This document shows, one piece after another, positions 15,035-23,147 of a stretch of DNA of 23,412 nt. How positions within the stretch are numbered: position 1 is the stretch's first letter; the number at the start of each line of letters is the position of its first letter. A model generated the notes under the pieces. That model saw nothing but the letters and a program-made list of their open reading frames with translations, was not told the DNA's origin and searched no databases. The stretch spans positions 1-23,412 of the forward strand of contig CAZBQG010000031.1 of NCBI GenBank assembly GCA_964493945.1, read 5' to 3'. The DNA comes from CAZBQG01 sp964493945. GTDB lineage: Bacteria; Pseudomonadota; Alphaproteobacteria; Rhodospirillales; UBA2165. The position numbers and the translations under genes are program-made.

Positions 15035-16142
15035 GCAATAATTCCTCGCATATCCTTTGGCTTGCCTGGCCATCGCCAAAGGGGTTGTGGGCCTGGCTCA
15101 TGGTGGCGTAACTGGTTTCATCTTCAAGTAAAATCCGGGCTTCGCCTACAATCTTTTCCACCTCCGTGCCGACCAGCTTGACGGTCCCCGCTTCTACCGC
15201 CTCGGGCCGTTCGGTCTCGTCGCGCATGACCAGGACCGGCTTGCCCAAAGACGGGGCTTCTTCCTGAATACCCCCCGAATCCGTGATGATAAGATAAGAC
15301 CGGTTCATCAGATAAACAAACGGCAGATAATCCAGAGGTTCGATCAAATGGATATTCCGGCTATCGCCCAGCAGGCGCGAAACCGGCTCCTGCACATGGG
15401 GATTAAGATGGACGGGATAGACGATTTCCACATCCGAGCACCCGGCCAGGGCTTCCAGAGCCTGACAGATGCGTTCAAAACCGGGCCCAAAATTTTCGCG
15501 TCGGTGTCCGGTCACCACGATCAGCTTTTTATCATCCGATAAAACCGGCAATTCACTTTCCAACTTGCCGCGCAGACCGGCGTCTCCCTCGATCCTGGCC
15601 CGGACACCTAAGAGCGCATCGATCACCGTATTGCCGGTAACCAGGATGCGCGCATCATCGGCATTTTGGGCCAACAGATTTTGACGGGCGGCTTCGGTCG
15701 GGGCGAAAAACAAATCGGCCAGGGAATCGGTCAGAACCCGGTTCATTTCCTCGGGCCAGGGTGCCTGGAAATTTCCAGTCCGCAAGCCGGCCTCCACATG
15801 GGCGACGGGAATCTTGGCGTAAAACCCGGCAAGACTGGCGGCCAATGTGGTTGTGGTATCCCCATGCACCAGAATGCGGTCCGGCTTCCATTCACTGAGA
15901 ATCCCGTCCAACCCGTTCAGCACGGAAGTGGTAATGCGGGTCAGGCTCTGGTTCTCGGCCATGACGTCCAGATCGAAATCCGGCCTGATGGAAAACAGAT
16001 CCAGCACCTGATCCAGCATGCCGCGATGCTGAGCGGTGACGCAAACGCCGACGGTAATCCCGCCCGCATTTTCCAGGCATTCCACCACTGGGGCCATTTT
16101 AATGGCTTCCGGCCGGGTCCCAAATATGATTAGAATTCGCAT
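15018..16142 (-). CDS. wecB: UDP-N-acetylglucosamine 2-epimerase (non-hydrolysing)
   Basis: The 374-residue protein interconverts UDP-GlcNAc and UDP-ManNAc in the cytoplasm. It begins MRILIIFGTRPEAIKMAPVV, as in the E. coli enzyme. The residues known to act in catalysis are at the same numbers: Asp95 in HGDTTTT, Glu117 in HVEAGLRTG, Glu131 in PEEMNR and His213 in TGHRREN. The C-terminal half has SGGIQEEAPSLGKPVLVMR for nucleotide binding. It supplies wecC directly. The gene is divergent from the PDZ-protein gene across 125 bases. Its ribosome binding site is weak. Confidence 0.93.
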   Translation of the reverse strand: MRILIIFGTRPEAIKMAPVVECLENAGGITVGVCVTAQHRGMLDQVLDLFSIRPDFDLDVMAENQSLTRITTSVLNGLDGILSEWKPDRILVHGDTTTTLAASLAGFYAKIPVAHVEAGLRTGNFQAPWPEEMNRVLTDSLADLFFAPTEAARQNLLAQNADDARILVTGNTVIDALLGVRARIEGDAGLRGKLESELPVLSDDKKLIVVTGHRRENFGPGFERICQALEALAGCSDVEIVYPVHLNPHVQEPVSRLLGDSRNIHLIEPLDYLPFVYLMNRSYLIITDSGGIQEEAPSLGKPVLVMRDETERPEAVEAGTVKLVGTEVEKIVGEARILLEDETSYATMSQAHNPFGDGQASQRICEELLREAGI

Positions 16143-16234
16143 GATCGATGATCTGTCCGCTGTCCAGGCGATGCCATTAAAACCCCGGAGTGGGCAGGGT
16201 CAAGCAACTTCGGTTGTTAAAATGCCTTTCCCAA

Positions 16235-16245
16235 TGTAAATTACA
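16235..16245. promoter_or_regulatory. Short inverted repeat in the wecB/PDZ-protein divergent region
   Basis: TGTAA and TTACA flank one central base, 22 bases before the PDZ-protein start. The 125-base region 16143-16267 is AT-richer than its surroundings and must hold promoters for both directions. I could not pick convincing -35/-10 pairs. The repeat may be an operator, or chance. Confidence 0.25.
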
Positions 16246-16267
16246 GGTAATTCTGGCAAGAGTTGGA

Positions 16268-16984
16268 ATGGCCATGAAACATTCACCTTATTTTTTCGCC
16301 CTGATAGTCCTGGCGGCAATGATCTTGCTTGGTGCGATACCGGCCAAGGCGGAAACCGGGTTTCTCGGCCTGCAAGTCCAGGGGTTGGAGAGAAAACTGG
16401 CGCTGGCCCTTGACCTGCAATCCTCGGGCGGGGTTTTGATCCGGGATGTGGCGATGGGCGAAGCGGGGGCGAAAGCCGGATTTCGCAGGGGTGATGTGAT
16501 CATCCAGTTTTCTGGAAAAAGGATCCGCAGTTTCGACGATCTGATCAAGGCCGTCACAGCCAGCAAACCAAACCAGAAAGTTGCGGTGGGCATCCTGCGT
16601 AAGAAAAAACGCCAAGAATTAACCCTCATTCCTGGCCAACGCCCCGAATCATGGAAAATCACGAAAGGTGCTTTTTGCAACTTTTCCTCTCTCGGGCTGA
16701 CGGTGGCGGCCATGACCGAAAAGGTGCGCAAACGCTTTTCCCTTCGCTGGGGCGCCACCGGATTGGTGGTTACCCAGGCCGACAAAAAGAAAGGCGTCAG
16801 CGGGAAAATTAGCGTCGGCGACATAATCGCCCAGGTCAATCTGCATGATGTCTGGAACCCGTGCCAGTTGGCCCGGCATTTTCAACAGGCCCGCAAGGCG
16901 AGAAGAGCAACCGTATTGCTGTTGGTGGAGCAGCCCAACGGCTTCAGCTACATCCTGCTCCGCGTACCCGGAGCCGACAAATAG
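16268..16984 (+). CDS. Secreted protein with two PDZ domains and no protease domain
   Basis: From the ATG at 16268 the product is 238 residues. A signal peptide ends near residue 28 (IPAKAE). The first PDZ domain runs from about 30 to 125, with GGVLIRDVAMGEAGAKAGFRRGD and VGILRKKKRQELTL. The second, more divergent PDZ domain runs from about 135 to 235, with GLVVTQADKKKGVSGKISVGD. This is the C-terminal half of a DegP/HtrA protease; no His-Asp-Ser trypsin-like domain is present. Such a protein could present substrates or sense C-termini in the periplasm. An alternative start is the ATG at 16274. Upstream in-frame codons to 16190 would place an implausible segment before the signal peptide. It converges on the DsbA-family gene with three bases between stops. 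Confidence 0.75.
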   Translation: MAMKHSPYFFALIVLAAMILLGAIPAKAETGFLGLQVQGLERKLALALDLQSSGGVLIRDVAMGEAGAKAGFRRGDVIIQFSGKRIRSFDDLIKAVTASKPNQKVAVGILRKKKRQELTLIPGQRPESWKITKGAFCNFSSLGLTVAAMTEKVRKRFSLRWGATGLVVTQADKKKGVSGKISVGDIIAQVNLHDVWNPCQLARHFQQARKARRATVLLLVEQPNGFSYILLRVPGADK

Positions 16985-16987
16985 GGA

Positions 16988-17755
16988 TTACCCCTTCCTG
17001 GCCTCGGCGATCAGTTTTTTGAACTGAGCCATATCGATTGCGCCCGGTACAAGCTGGTTTCCGATGACAAAAGCGGGCGTTCCGTTTATGCCCAATTTCC
17101 TGGCCAGCACCGCATTCTGCTCAAGATGGGCTTCGATTTCAGGCGCGGCCATTTCCTGTTTAAGCTTGCCCGCATCCAGCCCCGCCTGCTCCGCCAGGGT
17201 CATTATTCTCCGCTCCGAAAGCGCTCCCTTGGCTCCCATCAGGCTGACATGAAGGGCAAAATAGGCGCCCTTATCCAACCTCCACGCGGCCAGGGCGGCA
17301 CGGGCGGCGTTGCGGGATTCCGGCGACAGGATGGGAAATTCCTTGAATACGTAACGCAGCTTAGGATCGGTCCTGATAAGTTCACGGACGGCGGGCAGTA
17401 CCCGTTTGCAAAAGCCACACCGGTAATCGAAAAACTCAACCACGGTCACTTCGCCATCGGCATTGCCGATAGCCGGCGATTGCTGGTCCTTTACCAATTC
17501 ATCGCGGAGCGCGATCAAATTGGCTTTGGCCCGTTCCTGTTCGGCCACCTTTTGGCGTATCTGGAAAAGCTGGATGGACTCGAGGATGACTTCAGGATTG
17601 CGCTTCAGGTAATCCCCGATCAGGCTTTCCATGGCCTTTTTCTGTTCGGCGCTGAACGGCTCGGGCGCCATTTGGGCCGAAGTTGAAAGTGGTCCAAAAA
17701 GAAGAAAAGCCACGGGGATCAGGGTGAAAAGAGAAAGTTTCATAATGGCCGGCAT
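16988..17755 (-). CDS. DsbA-family periplasmic thiol oxidoreductase (ScsC/Com1-like)
   Basis: From the ATG at 17755 the protein is 255 residues. A signal peptide (hydrophobic core SLFTLIPVAFLLFGPL) is followed by a charged helical N-terminal region of about 80 residues. A thioredoxin fold follows, with Cys113-Gly-Phe-Cys116 and the cis-proline in NGTPAF (Pro227). ScsC/BdbD-type enzymes use the N-terminal helices to form oligomers and act as disulfide isomerases or oxidases. The start is chosen for GGGAAG about eight bases upstream. Longer in-frame forms would begin inside an inverted repeat and lack a good signal peptide. It lies downstream of the M48 protease gene on the same strand, which suggests joint envelope quality control. 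Confidence 0.87.
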   Translation of the reverse strand: MPAIMKLSLFTLIPVAFLLFGPLSTSAQMAPEPFSAEQKKAMESLIGDYLKRNPEVILESIQLFQIRQKVAEQERAKANLIALRDELVKDQQSPAIGNADGEVTVVEFFDYRCGFCKRVLPAVRELIRTDPKLRYVFKEFPILSPESRNAARAALAAWRLDKGAYFALHVSLMGAKGALSERRIMTLAEQAGLDAGKLKQEMAAPEIEAHLEQNAVLARKLGINGTPAFVIGNQLVPGAIDMAQFKKLIAEARKG

Positions 17756-17806
17756 GGCACCGCTTCCCAAAATCTTATTTGTTGCTTTGCGTTGAGAAAC
17801 CATGAT

Positions 17807-17838
17807 GGACCAACTTGGGTGGCGAGACAAGTTGGCCC
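17807..17838. repeat. Inverted repeat between the M48 protease and DsbA-family genes
   Basis: CCAACTTG at 17810-17817 and CAAGTTGG at 17828-17835 are perfect arms around a 10-base loop. After one mismatch, two more G-C pairs extend the stem. The hairpin lies just after the protease stop. It could partly terminate transcription or protect the upstream mRNA, though no T tract follows on the minus strand. Confidence 0.5.
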
Positions 17839-17841
17839 AAT

Positions 17842-19194
17842 CTAGTGCCTCTTTTTATTACCGGCATTCGCTGCGGCGATCACATCCCCGGCGGCGAGCC
17901 AGTCGGGGGTTCCAGGCTTGATCAGCCTCTTCGCCTTTTCCCCGTGGTTGAGGGCGTCCTTGAAACGGCGATGTAGAATGGCTTCCTCGGCCAAGGCCAG
18001 AAAGCTTTTGGCCATTTGCCCGGTCCGCCCATAGCCGATGGCCAACTGGCGCCAAGCCTGCGACATTCTGGGCTCGACGGCAACGGCCACGCGCAAATTT
18101 GAAATTACAACAGGCAAAGCAGATGGATCCTTACTTTCTATGAGCGCCATTCCCAGACCCAGACGCAACAGGGCGGATTTGGGGTTAAGGTCGACCGCCG
18201 CCTGATAGGGGGCTATGGAAGCCGCTATTTTCCCGTTCTCAAACAGCATCTGGCCTTTCAATTCATGAAAATAGGGGTTGCCTCTTTCATGGGCGATCAG
18301 CCAGTTTATTTCCGCTAATGCCTTATCCAGCTCCGGGATCAGGTAATAGGCGATGGCCCGCGCATAGCGCGCTGCAACGGATTTATCCGCCGGCGGATAT
18401 TTCCGCAACGTCTGCCTGGGGGGGAGCAGGAATGCATTAAGCTTGGCCTTCATGCGCCGATGCAGCCTTTCAAAGAGCGGCGAGAGGGGAGTCTCGGTGT
18501 AACGCGACCGCGCCATATGCTGGTCCAGGAAGTTGAGCCGGTTGCCGGTCATGGGATGGGTCTGGAAATAAGGATCCTGATGACGACGGCTGAGCAATTC
18601 CTGATCCAGCAGAGCCTCCAAAAATTGATGAAGCCCGCGGGCCGATTGTCCGGTTTTATCCAAAAACCGTGCAGCCGAGCGGTCCGCCGCAGCTTCCTGG
18701 GTACGGGAGAACTGAAAAAAATTCCTGAGGCTGCTCATTTGGGTACCGCGCACGATGGCCGCGCCCACATCGCCGCGCCCGCTGAGCGTCGCCGCACCAC
18801 CCAAAATAATGCCCAGGATGGACTGTCTCGTAGCACCCTCGATAGCGTCCCGGCTGCGCACCAGATGACCCGCCGAAATATGCCCAGTTTCATGAGCAAT
18901 GACGCCGATCAAGGCGCCGGCGTCCCGGGTTTTGGCAATCAGACCGGTGTGTATAAAAATATTCTGGCCACCGGCGACAAAAGCATTCAGGCTGTTATCC
19001 TTGACCAGATGAATCTTGACACTTTCCGGATTCAACCCGGCGGCGACGAGTAGTGGCCTTGTGAAGGCTCGGATGGTACTTTCCACCTCGGCGTCCCGGA
19101 TAAACAATAGTCCCTTGGCTTTGGCCAGGGGGGGCAACGCCAAAAAGGTGAGGAAGACAAAGATCGGGAAAATGCGGGCAATACGATTTTTCAC
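17842..19194 (-). CDS. M48 family metalloprotease with TPR tail (BepA-like)
   Basis: The GTG at 19194 (AAGGA eight bases upstream) gives 450 residues, starting MKNRIARIFPIFVF with a signal peptide ending near AKA. The zinc site is HETGH (His101, Glu102, His105), with the third ligand Glu167 in EAAADRSAARF. The N-terminal half is the peptidase. Residues from about 280 onward are TPR-like helices with repeats such as NPYFHELKGQMLFENGKI and LNPKSALLRLGLGMALI. BepA-type proteins degrade or chaperone outer-membrane assembly intermediates in the periplasm. The DsbA-family gene follows on the same strand; BepA in E. coli is also linked to disulfide-dependent LptD maturation. The upstream TTG at 19218 is a less likely start. 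Confidence 0.88.
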   Translation of the reverse strand: MKNRIARIFPIFVFLTFLALPPLAKAKGLLFIRDAEVESTIRAFTRPLLVAAGLNPESVKIHLVKDNSLNAFVAGGQNIFIHTGLIAKTRDAGALIGVIAHETGHISAGHLVRSRDAIEGATRQSILGIILGGAATLSGRGDVGAAIVRGTQMSSLRNFFQFSRTQEAAADRSAARFLDKTGQSARGLHQFLEALLDQELLSRRHQDPYFQTHPMTGNRLNFLDQHMARSRYTETPLSPLFERLHRRMKAKLNAFLLPPRQTLRKYPPADKSVAARYARAIAYYLIPELDKALAEINWLIAHERGNPYFHELKGQMLFENGKIAASIAPYQAAVDLNPKSALLRLGLGMALIESKDPSALPVVISNLRVAVAVEPRMSQAWRQLAIGYGRTGQMAKSFLALAEEAILHRRFKDALNHGEKAKRLIKPGTPDWLAAGDVIAAANAGNKKRH

Positions 19195-20845
19195 AAGGAA
19201 ATTCCTTGATATCCGCAAGCAGGGTAATAACCCTAGGCTCCTACGTCAATTGGCCGGGTGGGGTATTTGCGCTTTGTTGCTGGGCTGTTCTGGCGACAAT
19301 GTGGAGAAAGGTGGGGAAGGCTATGTCAAGGGCTTCATCGGCGGCGTGGCGGCCGATGAGCCGCGCGCCGCCCTGGAAGGAAGGCGTATATTATCCAAGG
19401 GTGGCAGCGCCGCCGACGCGGCGACGGCCATGTATTTTACCCTTTCCGTCACCCTGCCCTCGGCCGCCAGCCTGGGTGGCGGTGGCATCTGCATCACCTA
19501 TGATCCGAAAACCAACAAGGCCGAAGTTCTGGATTTTCTGACCCGCCCGCCCCGCGACATTCCGGCTTCGGCCTCCCGCCCCAGCGCCGTGCCCGGTAAT
19601 TCCATTGGATTTTTCGCACTGCATTCCAGATATGGACGCCTGCAATGGGGCGAAATGATCGGATCGGCGGAAAAGCTGGCCCGCTTCGGCACCCAGGCAT
19701 CCCGCTCGCTAATCAAGCGGCTGCAACCCGTTGCCGCTGCCTTGGTGGAAGATCCGGGCGCCAAACGGGTATTCGTCGATGCCGAGGGGAAAATGATCCA
19801 GGAAGGAGACTTTTTCCGCCAGGAGGATTTGTCCACCACCCTGGCCATGATCCGTTCGCGCGGCCCCTTGTCCCTTTATCGGGGAAATTTCGCCGACAGA
19901 TTGGCCGAGGCAGCCCTGGCGGTCGGCGGCTCTCTCTCGCCGGGCGACCTTCGCGCCTACCGCCCCCGATGGCAGGAAACGGTTTCCATCCGCATCGGCA
20001 ACGCCAAGGTCCATTTTACCGCGCCCCCGGCGGCGGCCGGTCTGGTCGCCGCCCAGATGATGGCCATGCTGGGTGATAAGGACCGCTTCGAGGATGGCGG
20101 AGAAACTGAAAGGGCCCATCTGTTGGCTGAGACGGCCCTTAGATCTTTTGGCGAACGGGCCCGCTGGCTGAAGGGGGACAATACAAGTTCGGCCGCACCC
20201 TACTCCCTTCTGGGCGAAGATCATATCGAACGTCTGATGTCCAATTACCGCCAAGCCTCTCACTTGAAGGCTGGATCCTTGAACCCCAAGCCCGTCATCA
20301 AGGCTGAAAGCCCGTCGGCAACCAGCTTCCTGGCCATCGACCCGGCCGGGGGCGCCGTGAGCTGCACTTTGTCCATGAATAATAATTTTGGCGTCGGTCG
20401 CATGGCGCAGGGCACGGGCATCCTGCTGGCCGCCAATCCCCAAGGGGTTGGCCGGGGGCCTATATCCCTGGGTCCCATGCTAATGGTCAATCACAATACC
20501 AAGAAATTTATTTTCGCAGGTGCCGCCGCGGGTGGCGCGGCGGCGGCGACGGCCATGGTAAATGTGGCTGCCCGCGCCATCTTTGGCAACGATAAGCTGT
20601 CCCGGGCCATGGCCAAGGGCAGGCTCCATCACGGCGGCATGCCGGACATTACCTATTACGAGCCCAACATGCCGTCGGACATAATCGCCGCTCTTAAGAA
20701 GAAAGGCCATCGCACTGCCGCGACACCCATTCTGGGCGGCGTCAATGCCGCCTATTGCCCCGGAGGCCTGCCGCAGGAACCGGATAGCTGCCAAATCCAG
20801 ACCGATCCCAGAGGTTTCGGCCTGGCCCTCAGCGCCACGGAGTAA
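19172..20845 (+). CDS. ggt: Gamma-glutamyltransferase family lipoprotein
   Basis: From the ATG at 19172 the product has 557 residues. A basic leader and a hydrophobic helix end in LLLGCSG with lipobox Cys39, so the enzyme is probably lipid-anchored and periplasmic. EGGEGYVKGFIGGVAADEPR and GGSAADAATAMYFTLSV are typical of the family N-terminus. The region that self-cleaves reads SATSFLAIDPAGGAVSCTL, with Thr384 the candidate nucleophile. Canonical enzymes have T-x-H-x-S-V there. The family transfers or hydrolyses gamma-glutamyl groups of glutathione and similar compounds. The start is uncertain: the frame is open far upstream, and this ATG overlaps the divergent protease start by 23 bases. 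The hydrolase gene follows after four bases. Confidence 0.82.
   Translation: MRAIRFFTRKFLDIRKQGNNPRLLRQLAGWGICALLLGCSGDNVEKGGEGYVKGFIGGVAADEPRAALEGRRILSKGGSAADAATAMYFTLSVTLPSAASLGGGGICITYDPKTNKAEVLDFLTRPPRDIPASASRPSAVPGNSIGFFALHSRYGRLQWGEMIGSAEKLARFGTQASRSLIKRLQPVAAALVEDPGAKRVFVDAEGKMIQEGDFFRQEDLSTTLAMIRSRGPLSLYRGNFADRLAEAALAVGGSLSPGDLRAYRPRWQETVSIRIGNAKVHFTAPPAAAGLVAAQMMAMLGDKDRFEDGGETERAHLLAETALRSFGERARWLKGDNTSSAAPYSLLGEDHIERLMSNYRQASHLKAGSLNPKPVIKAESPSATSFLAIDPAGGAVSCTLSMNNNFGVGRMAQGTGILLAANPQGVGRGPISLGPMLMVNHNTKKFIFAGAAAGGAAAATAMVNVAARAIFGNDKLSRAMAKGRLHHGGMPDITYYEPNMPSDIIAALKKKGHRTAATPILGGVNAAYCPGGLPQEPDSCQIQTDPRGFGLALSATE
19194..19208. promoter_or_regulatory. Perfect 7-base inverted repeat over the M48 protease ribosome binding site
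   Basis: CAAGGAA and TTCCTTG flank one base, covering the AAGGA site of the protease and ending at its GTG start. The same bases lie inside the N-terminal codons of the divergent ggt. It could form a small RNA hairpin that limits protease translation or be a regulator site. It may also be coincidental. Confidence 0.3.
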
Positions 20846-20849
20846 GGGA

Positions 20850-21737
20850 ATGGAAGAACGGATCAGTTTTAAATTGGATGGCCTTGTCCTGGCCGGAATC
20901 CTGCACAAACCCGATGACCTGAAAGCGGGTGAACAACGGGGCGCCTTCCTGGTGTTGCACGGGTTCGGGTCCAACAAGGACGAAGCCAGCAGCCCCAAAG
21001 CGGCCGGTCTGTTGAGCGGCTTCGGCTATGTCACCTTGCGCTTTGATATGCGGGGCTGCGGGGACAGCGAAGGAGACCGGGGCAAGGTCATCTATGATGA
21101 TCAAATTCAGGACACCCTGGCCGCCCTGGAATTCATGGCCGGGCTGGCCGAGGTGGAACCGGGCCGCATCGCCGCCGTCGGCGCCAGTTATGGCGCCGCC
21201 GTCGCGGTTCATGCGGCGAGCCAGGATAAGCGCCTGGCGGCCGTCATCGCATCTGGCGGTTGGGGCAATGGGGACCGTACGTTCCACGCCCTCCATCCGA
21301 CGGAGGAATCCTGGAGCCGTTTTTCAAAATTGCTGGAAGACGGCCGCCAATGTCGTGACGGGAAAGGCGAAAGCCGACTGGTTCACCGCTACGACATCGT
21401 TCCCATACCAGAGCCCCTGCGAAATAATCTGGGACCCAGCTCGATCATGGAATTCCATCTGGAAACGGCGCTCAGCATGTATGAAGCAAATCCGGAAGAT
21501 GTGGTCGCGGGCGTCGCACCCACCCCATTGCTGATCCTGCACAACGCCCAGGACACGGTAATCGCCGATGGGGAATCCATCTCGCTCTACGGCAAGGCCG
21601 GGCAGCCCACTGATTTGCACATCTTTTCCAAAGGCGATCATTTCATGTTCGCCGATGATGACGGCCAGGTGGCCCATGTGATCCATGATTGGCTGGGTCA
21701 GCATTTTCCACTTCGTGCCTCGGATGAAAATGACTGA
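20850..21737 (+). CDS. Alpha/beta hydrolase (serine hydrolase, osmC-associated/dienelactone-like)
   Basis: The 295-residue protein shows the complete alpha/beta hydrolase set: oxyanion segment LVLHGFGSNKDEA, GDSEGDRG, nucleophile elbow GASYG with Ser113, acid Asp235 in HNAQDTV, and His264 in KGDHFMF. There is no signal peptide, so it is cytoplasmic. The true ATG is at 20850, five bases after the ggt stop, with AAGG overlapping that stop. The frame continues upstream only as read-through of ggt sequence. Substrate is unknown; esters or thioesters are usual. It lies in a plus-strand operon with ggt upstream and the MATE exporter overlapping its 3' end. Confidence 0.84.
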   Translation: MEERISFKLDGLVLAGILHKPDDLKAGEQRGAFLVLHGFGSNKDEASSPKAAGLLSGFGYVTLRFDMRGCGDSEGDRGKVIYDDQIQDTLAALEFMAGLAEVEPGRIAAVGASYGAAVAVHAASQDKRLAAVIASGGWGNGDRTFHALHPTEESWSRFSKLLEDGRQCRDGKGESRLVHRYDIVPIPEPLRNNLGPSSIMEFHLETALSMYEANPEDVVAGVAPTPLLILHNAQDTVIADGESISLYGKAGQPTDLHIFSKGDHFMFADDDGQVAHVIHDWLGQHFPLRASDEND

Positions 21738-23088
21738 CGATCCACGTCTGAACCGGCTTTTGAACGCACCTATTCTGCCTCTGATCGGACGCATGTCGGT
21801 GCCCAATATCGGCGTCATGGTGGCGACCACGCTGGTAATTGTGGCGGATGCCTGGTTCGTCGGTCATCTGGGGACGGTGGCGCTGGCTGCCCTGGCTATT
21901 GTCTATCCGGTCCAGGCCCTGATGCAGATGATGTCGGCGGGGGCCATGGGTGGCGGTGTCTCCTCCGCCGTTGCCAGATCTTTAGGCTCAGGACAGCGCG
22001 AACGAGCCGATGCCATCCTGGTCCATGCGGTCATCATCGCCATCGTCATGTCCGCAGTCTATGTGGTCGGTGCCGCCATCTTTGCCAGGCCCCTGTTTGC
22101 CCTGCTGGGAGGCCGGGACGGCGTGCTGGACGGTGCCGTCACTTATGCTCAAATCGCCTTCGGCGCCGCCGCCCTGATGTGGCTTTCCAATACCTTTGCT
22201 TCCGCCATCCGGGGCACGGGCAACATGTTCTTTCCCGCCGCCGTGCTCACCGTTATCAGCATCTTTCAAGTACCCTTGTCGGGCGCCCTGACCCTGGGTT
22301 GGGGCCCGTTCCCCGCACTGGGCATCGCCGGGCCTGCCTGGGCCATGGTGATTGGTCTGGCGGCCGCCACGCTGGTTACCGGGGCTTACCTTTTGGGCGG
22401 GCAGGGCGGCGTCCGGCTGCACTTTGGTGGCGTCACCGTCCAGTGGGCCCTATTCGCCGACATTATGAAAGTTGGCGCCGTCGCCTGCGGCAACGCCTTA
22501 TTGACCATCACCACTGTCTTGGTGGTCACCCGGTTGGTTGCCTCGCAAGGAACGGCGGCGTTGGCCGGATACGGGTTGGGCAGCCGCCTGGAATTGCTCC
22601 TGATCCCCATTTCCTTCGGTGTGGGCGGTGTTCTGACTGCCACGGTCGGGGCCAATTTCGGTGCCGGCCAGTATCGCCGGGCGAGACGTGTCGCCTGGAC
22701 CGGCGGTCTGTCGGTAGGCGCCGTCACCGGATTGCTGGGCGTTACGGTCGCCATCTGGCCGGGACTTTGGCTGGATCATTTCACCGCCGATGCGGAAGCC
22801 CGGGAAATGGGCGTTCTTTATTTGCGCATCGTCGGACCCATGTATGGAATGTTCGGCATGGGCATGGCGCTCTACTTCGCGTCCCAAGGCACGGGCAATA
22901 TGGTTTGGCCCTTCTCCGCCGGCGTATTGCGCATCTTGGTCGCCGCCGCCGGCGGTGCCTTGGCCATTCTGGTTTTTGGCTCAGGCCCCATGGTGTTGTT
23001 CATATGCGTCTCCGCCGGGCTGGTCTGTTTCGGTGGCCCCATCGCCTTATCCCTGTTCAGCCGGGTATGGAAGCCGACGGAAGGGTGA
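21724..23088 (+). CDS. MATE family multidrug/toxin efflux protein
   Basis: The 454-residue protein has about 12 membrane helices in two halves, the MATE layout. ADAWFVGHLGTVALAALAIVYPVQ near residue 40 is the typical helix 1-2 segment, followed by GAMGGGVSSAVARSLGSGQRERA. The second half repeats the pattern with ATVGANFGAGQYRRARR. MATE proteins exchange sodium or protons for cationic organic compounds across the inner membrane. The gene overlaps the hydrolase stop by 14 bases. An ATG at 21730 is an equally possible start, while the frame's upstream ATG at 21685 is inside the hydrolase. A sodium-driven type would fit a cell that also runs a sodium-pump decarboxylase, but coupling ion cannot be read here. 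Confidence 0.88.
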   Translation: MKMTDDPRLNRLLNAPILPLIGRMSVPNIGVMVATTLVIVADAWFVGHLGTVALAALAIVYPVQALMQMMSAGAMGGGVSSAVARSLGSGQRERADAILVHAVIIAIVMSAVYVVGAAIFARPLFALLGGRDGVLDGAVTYAQIAFGAAALMWLSNTFASAIRGTGNMFFPAAVLTVISIFQVPLSGALTLGWGPFPALGIAGPAWAMVIGLAAATLVTGAYLLGGQGGVRLHFGGVTVQWALFADIMKVGAVACGNALLTITTVLVVTRLVASQGTAALAGYGLGSRLELLLIPISFGVGGVLTATVGANFGAGQYRRARRVAWTGGLSVGAVTGLLGVTVAIWPGLWLDHFTADAEAREMGVLYLRIVGPMYGMFGMGMALYFASQGTGNMVWPFSAGVLRILVAAAGGALAILVFGSGPMVLFICVSAGLVCFGGPIALSLFSRVWKPTEG

Positions 23089-23104
23089 GGCCATTGATTA
23101 AACC

Positions 23105-23137
23105 CCCCAGATGGTTTTAGATTGTAAAATTCTGGGG
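23105..23137 (+). promoter_or_regulatory. Hairpin in the leader of the Rieske oxygenase gene, overlapping its ribosome binding site
   Basis: CCCCAGA at 23105-23111 pairs with TCTGGGG at 23131-23137. Inside, TTTTA at 23115-23119 pairs with TAAAA at 23125-23129 around a five-base loop, giving 12 base pairs with a small internal bulge. The 3' arm contains the first bases of GGGGAGGG, the ribosome binding site of the following TTG start. It may limit translation, or act as a terminator-like structure after the MATE gene, although no T run follows. Confidence 0.45.
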
Positions 23138-23147
23138 AGGGAAGATC

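Noticed and set aside
16190..16267. Upstream in-frame extension of the PDZ protein from a GTG
   Set aside because: It would put 26 residues in front of a well formed signal peptide, so it is more likely leader DNA.
19016..19171. Upstream in-frame extension of ggt
   Set aside because: It lies entirely opposite the 5' part of the M48 protease gene and precedes the lipoprotein signal with unrelated residues.
22179..23120. Open frame of 313 codons on the plus strand inside the MATE gene
   Set aside because: It is extremely rich in Arg, Gly and His, as expected for an off-frame read of a membrane-protein gene.
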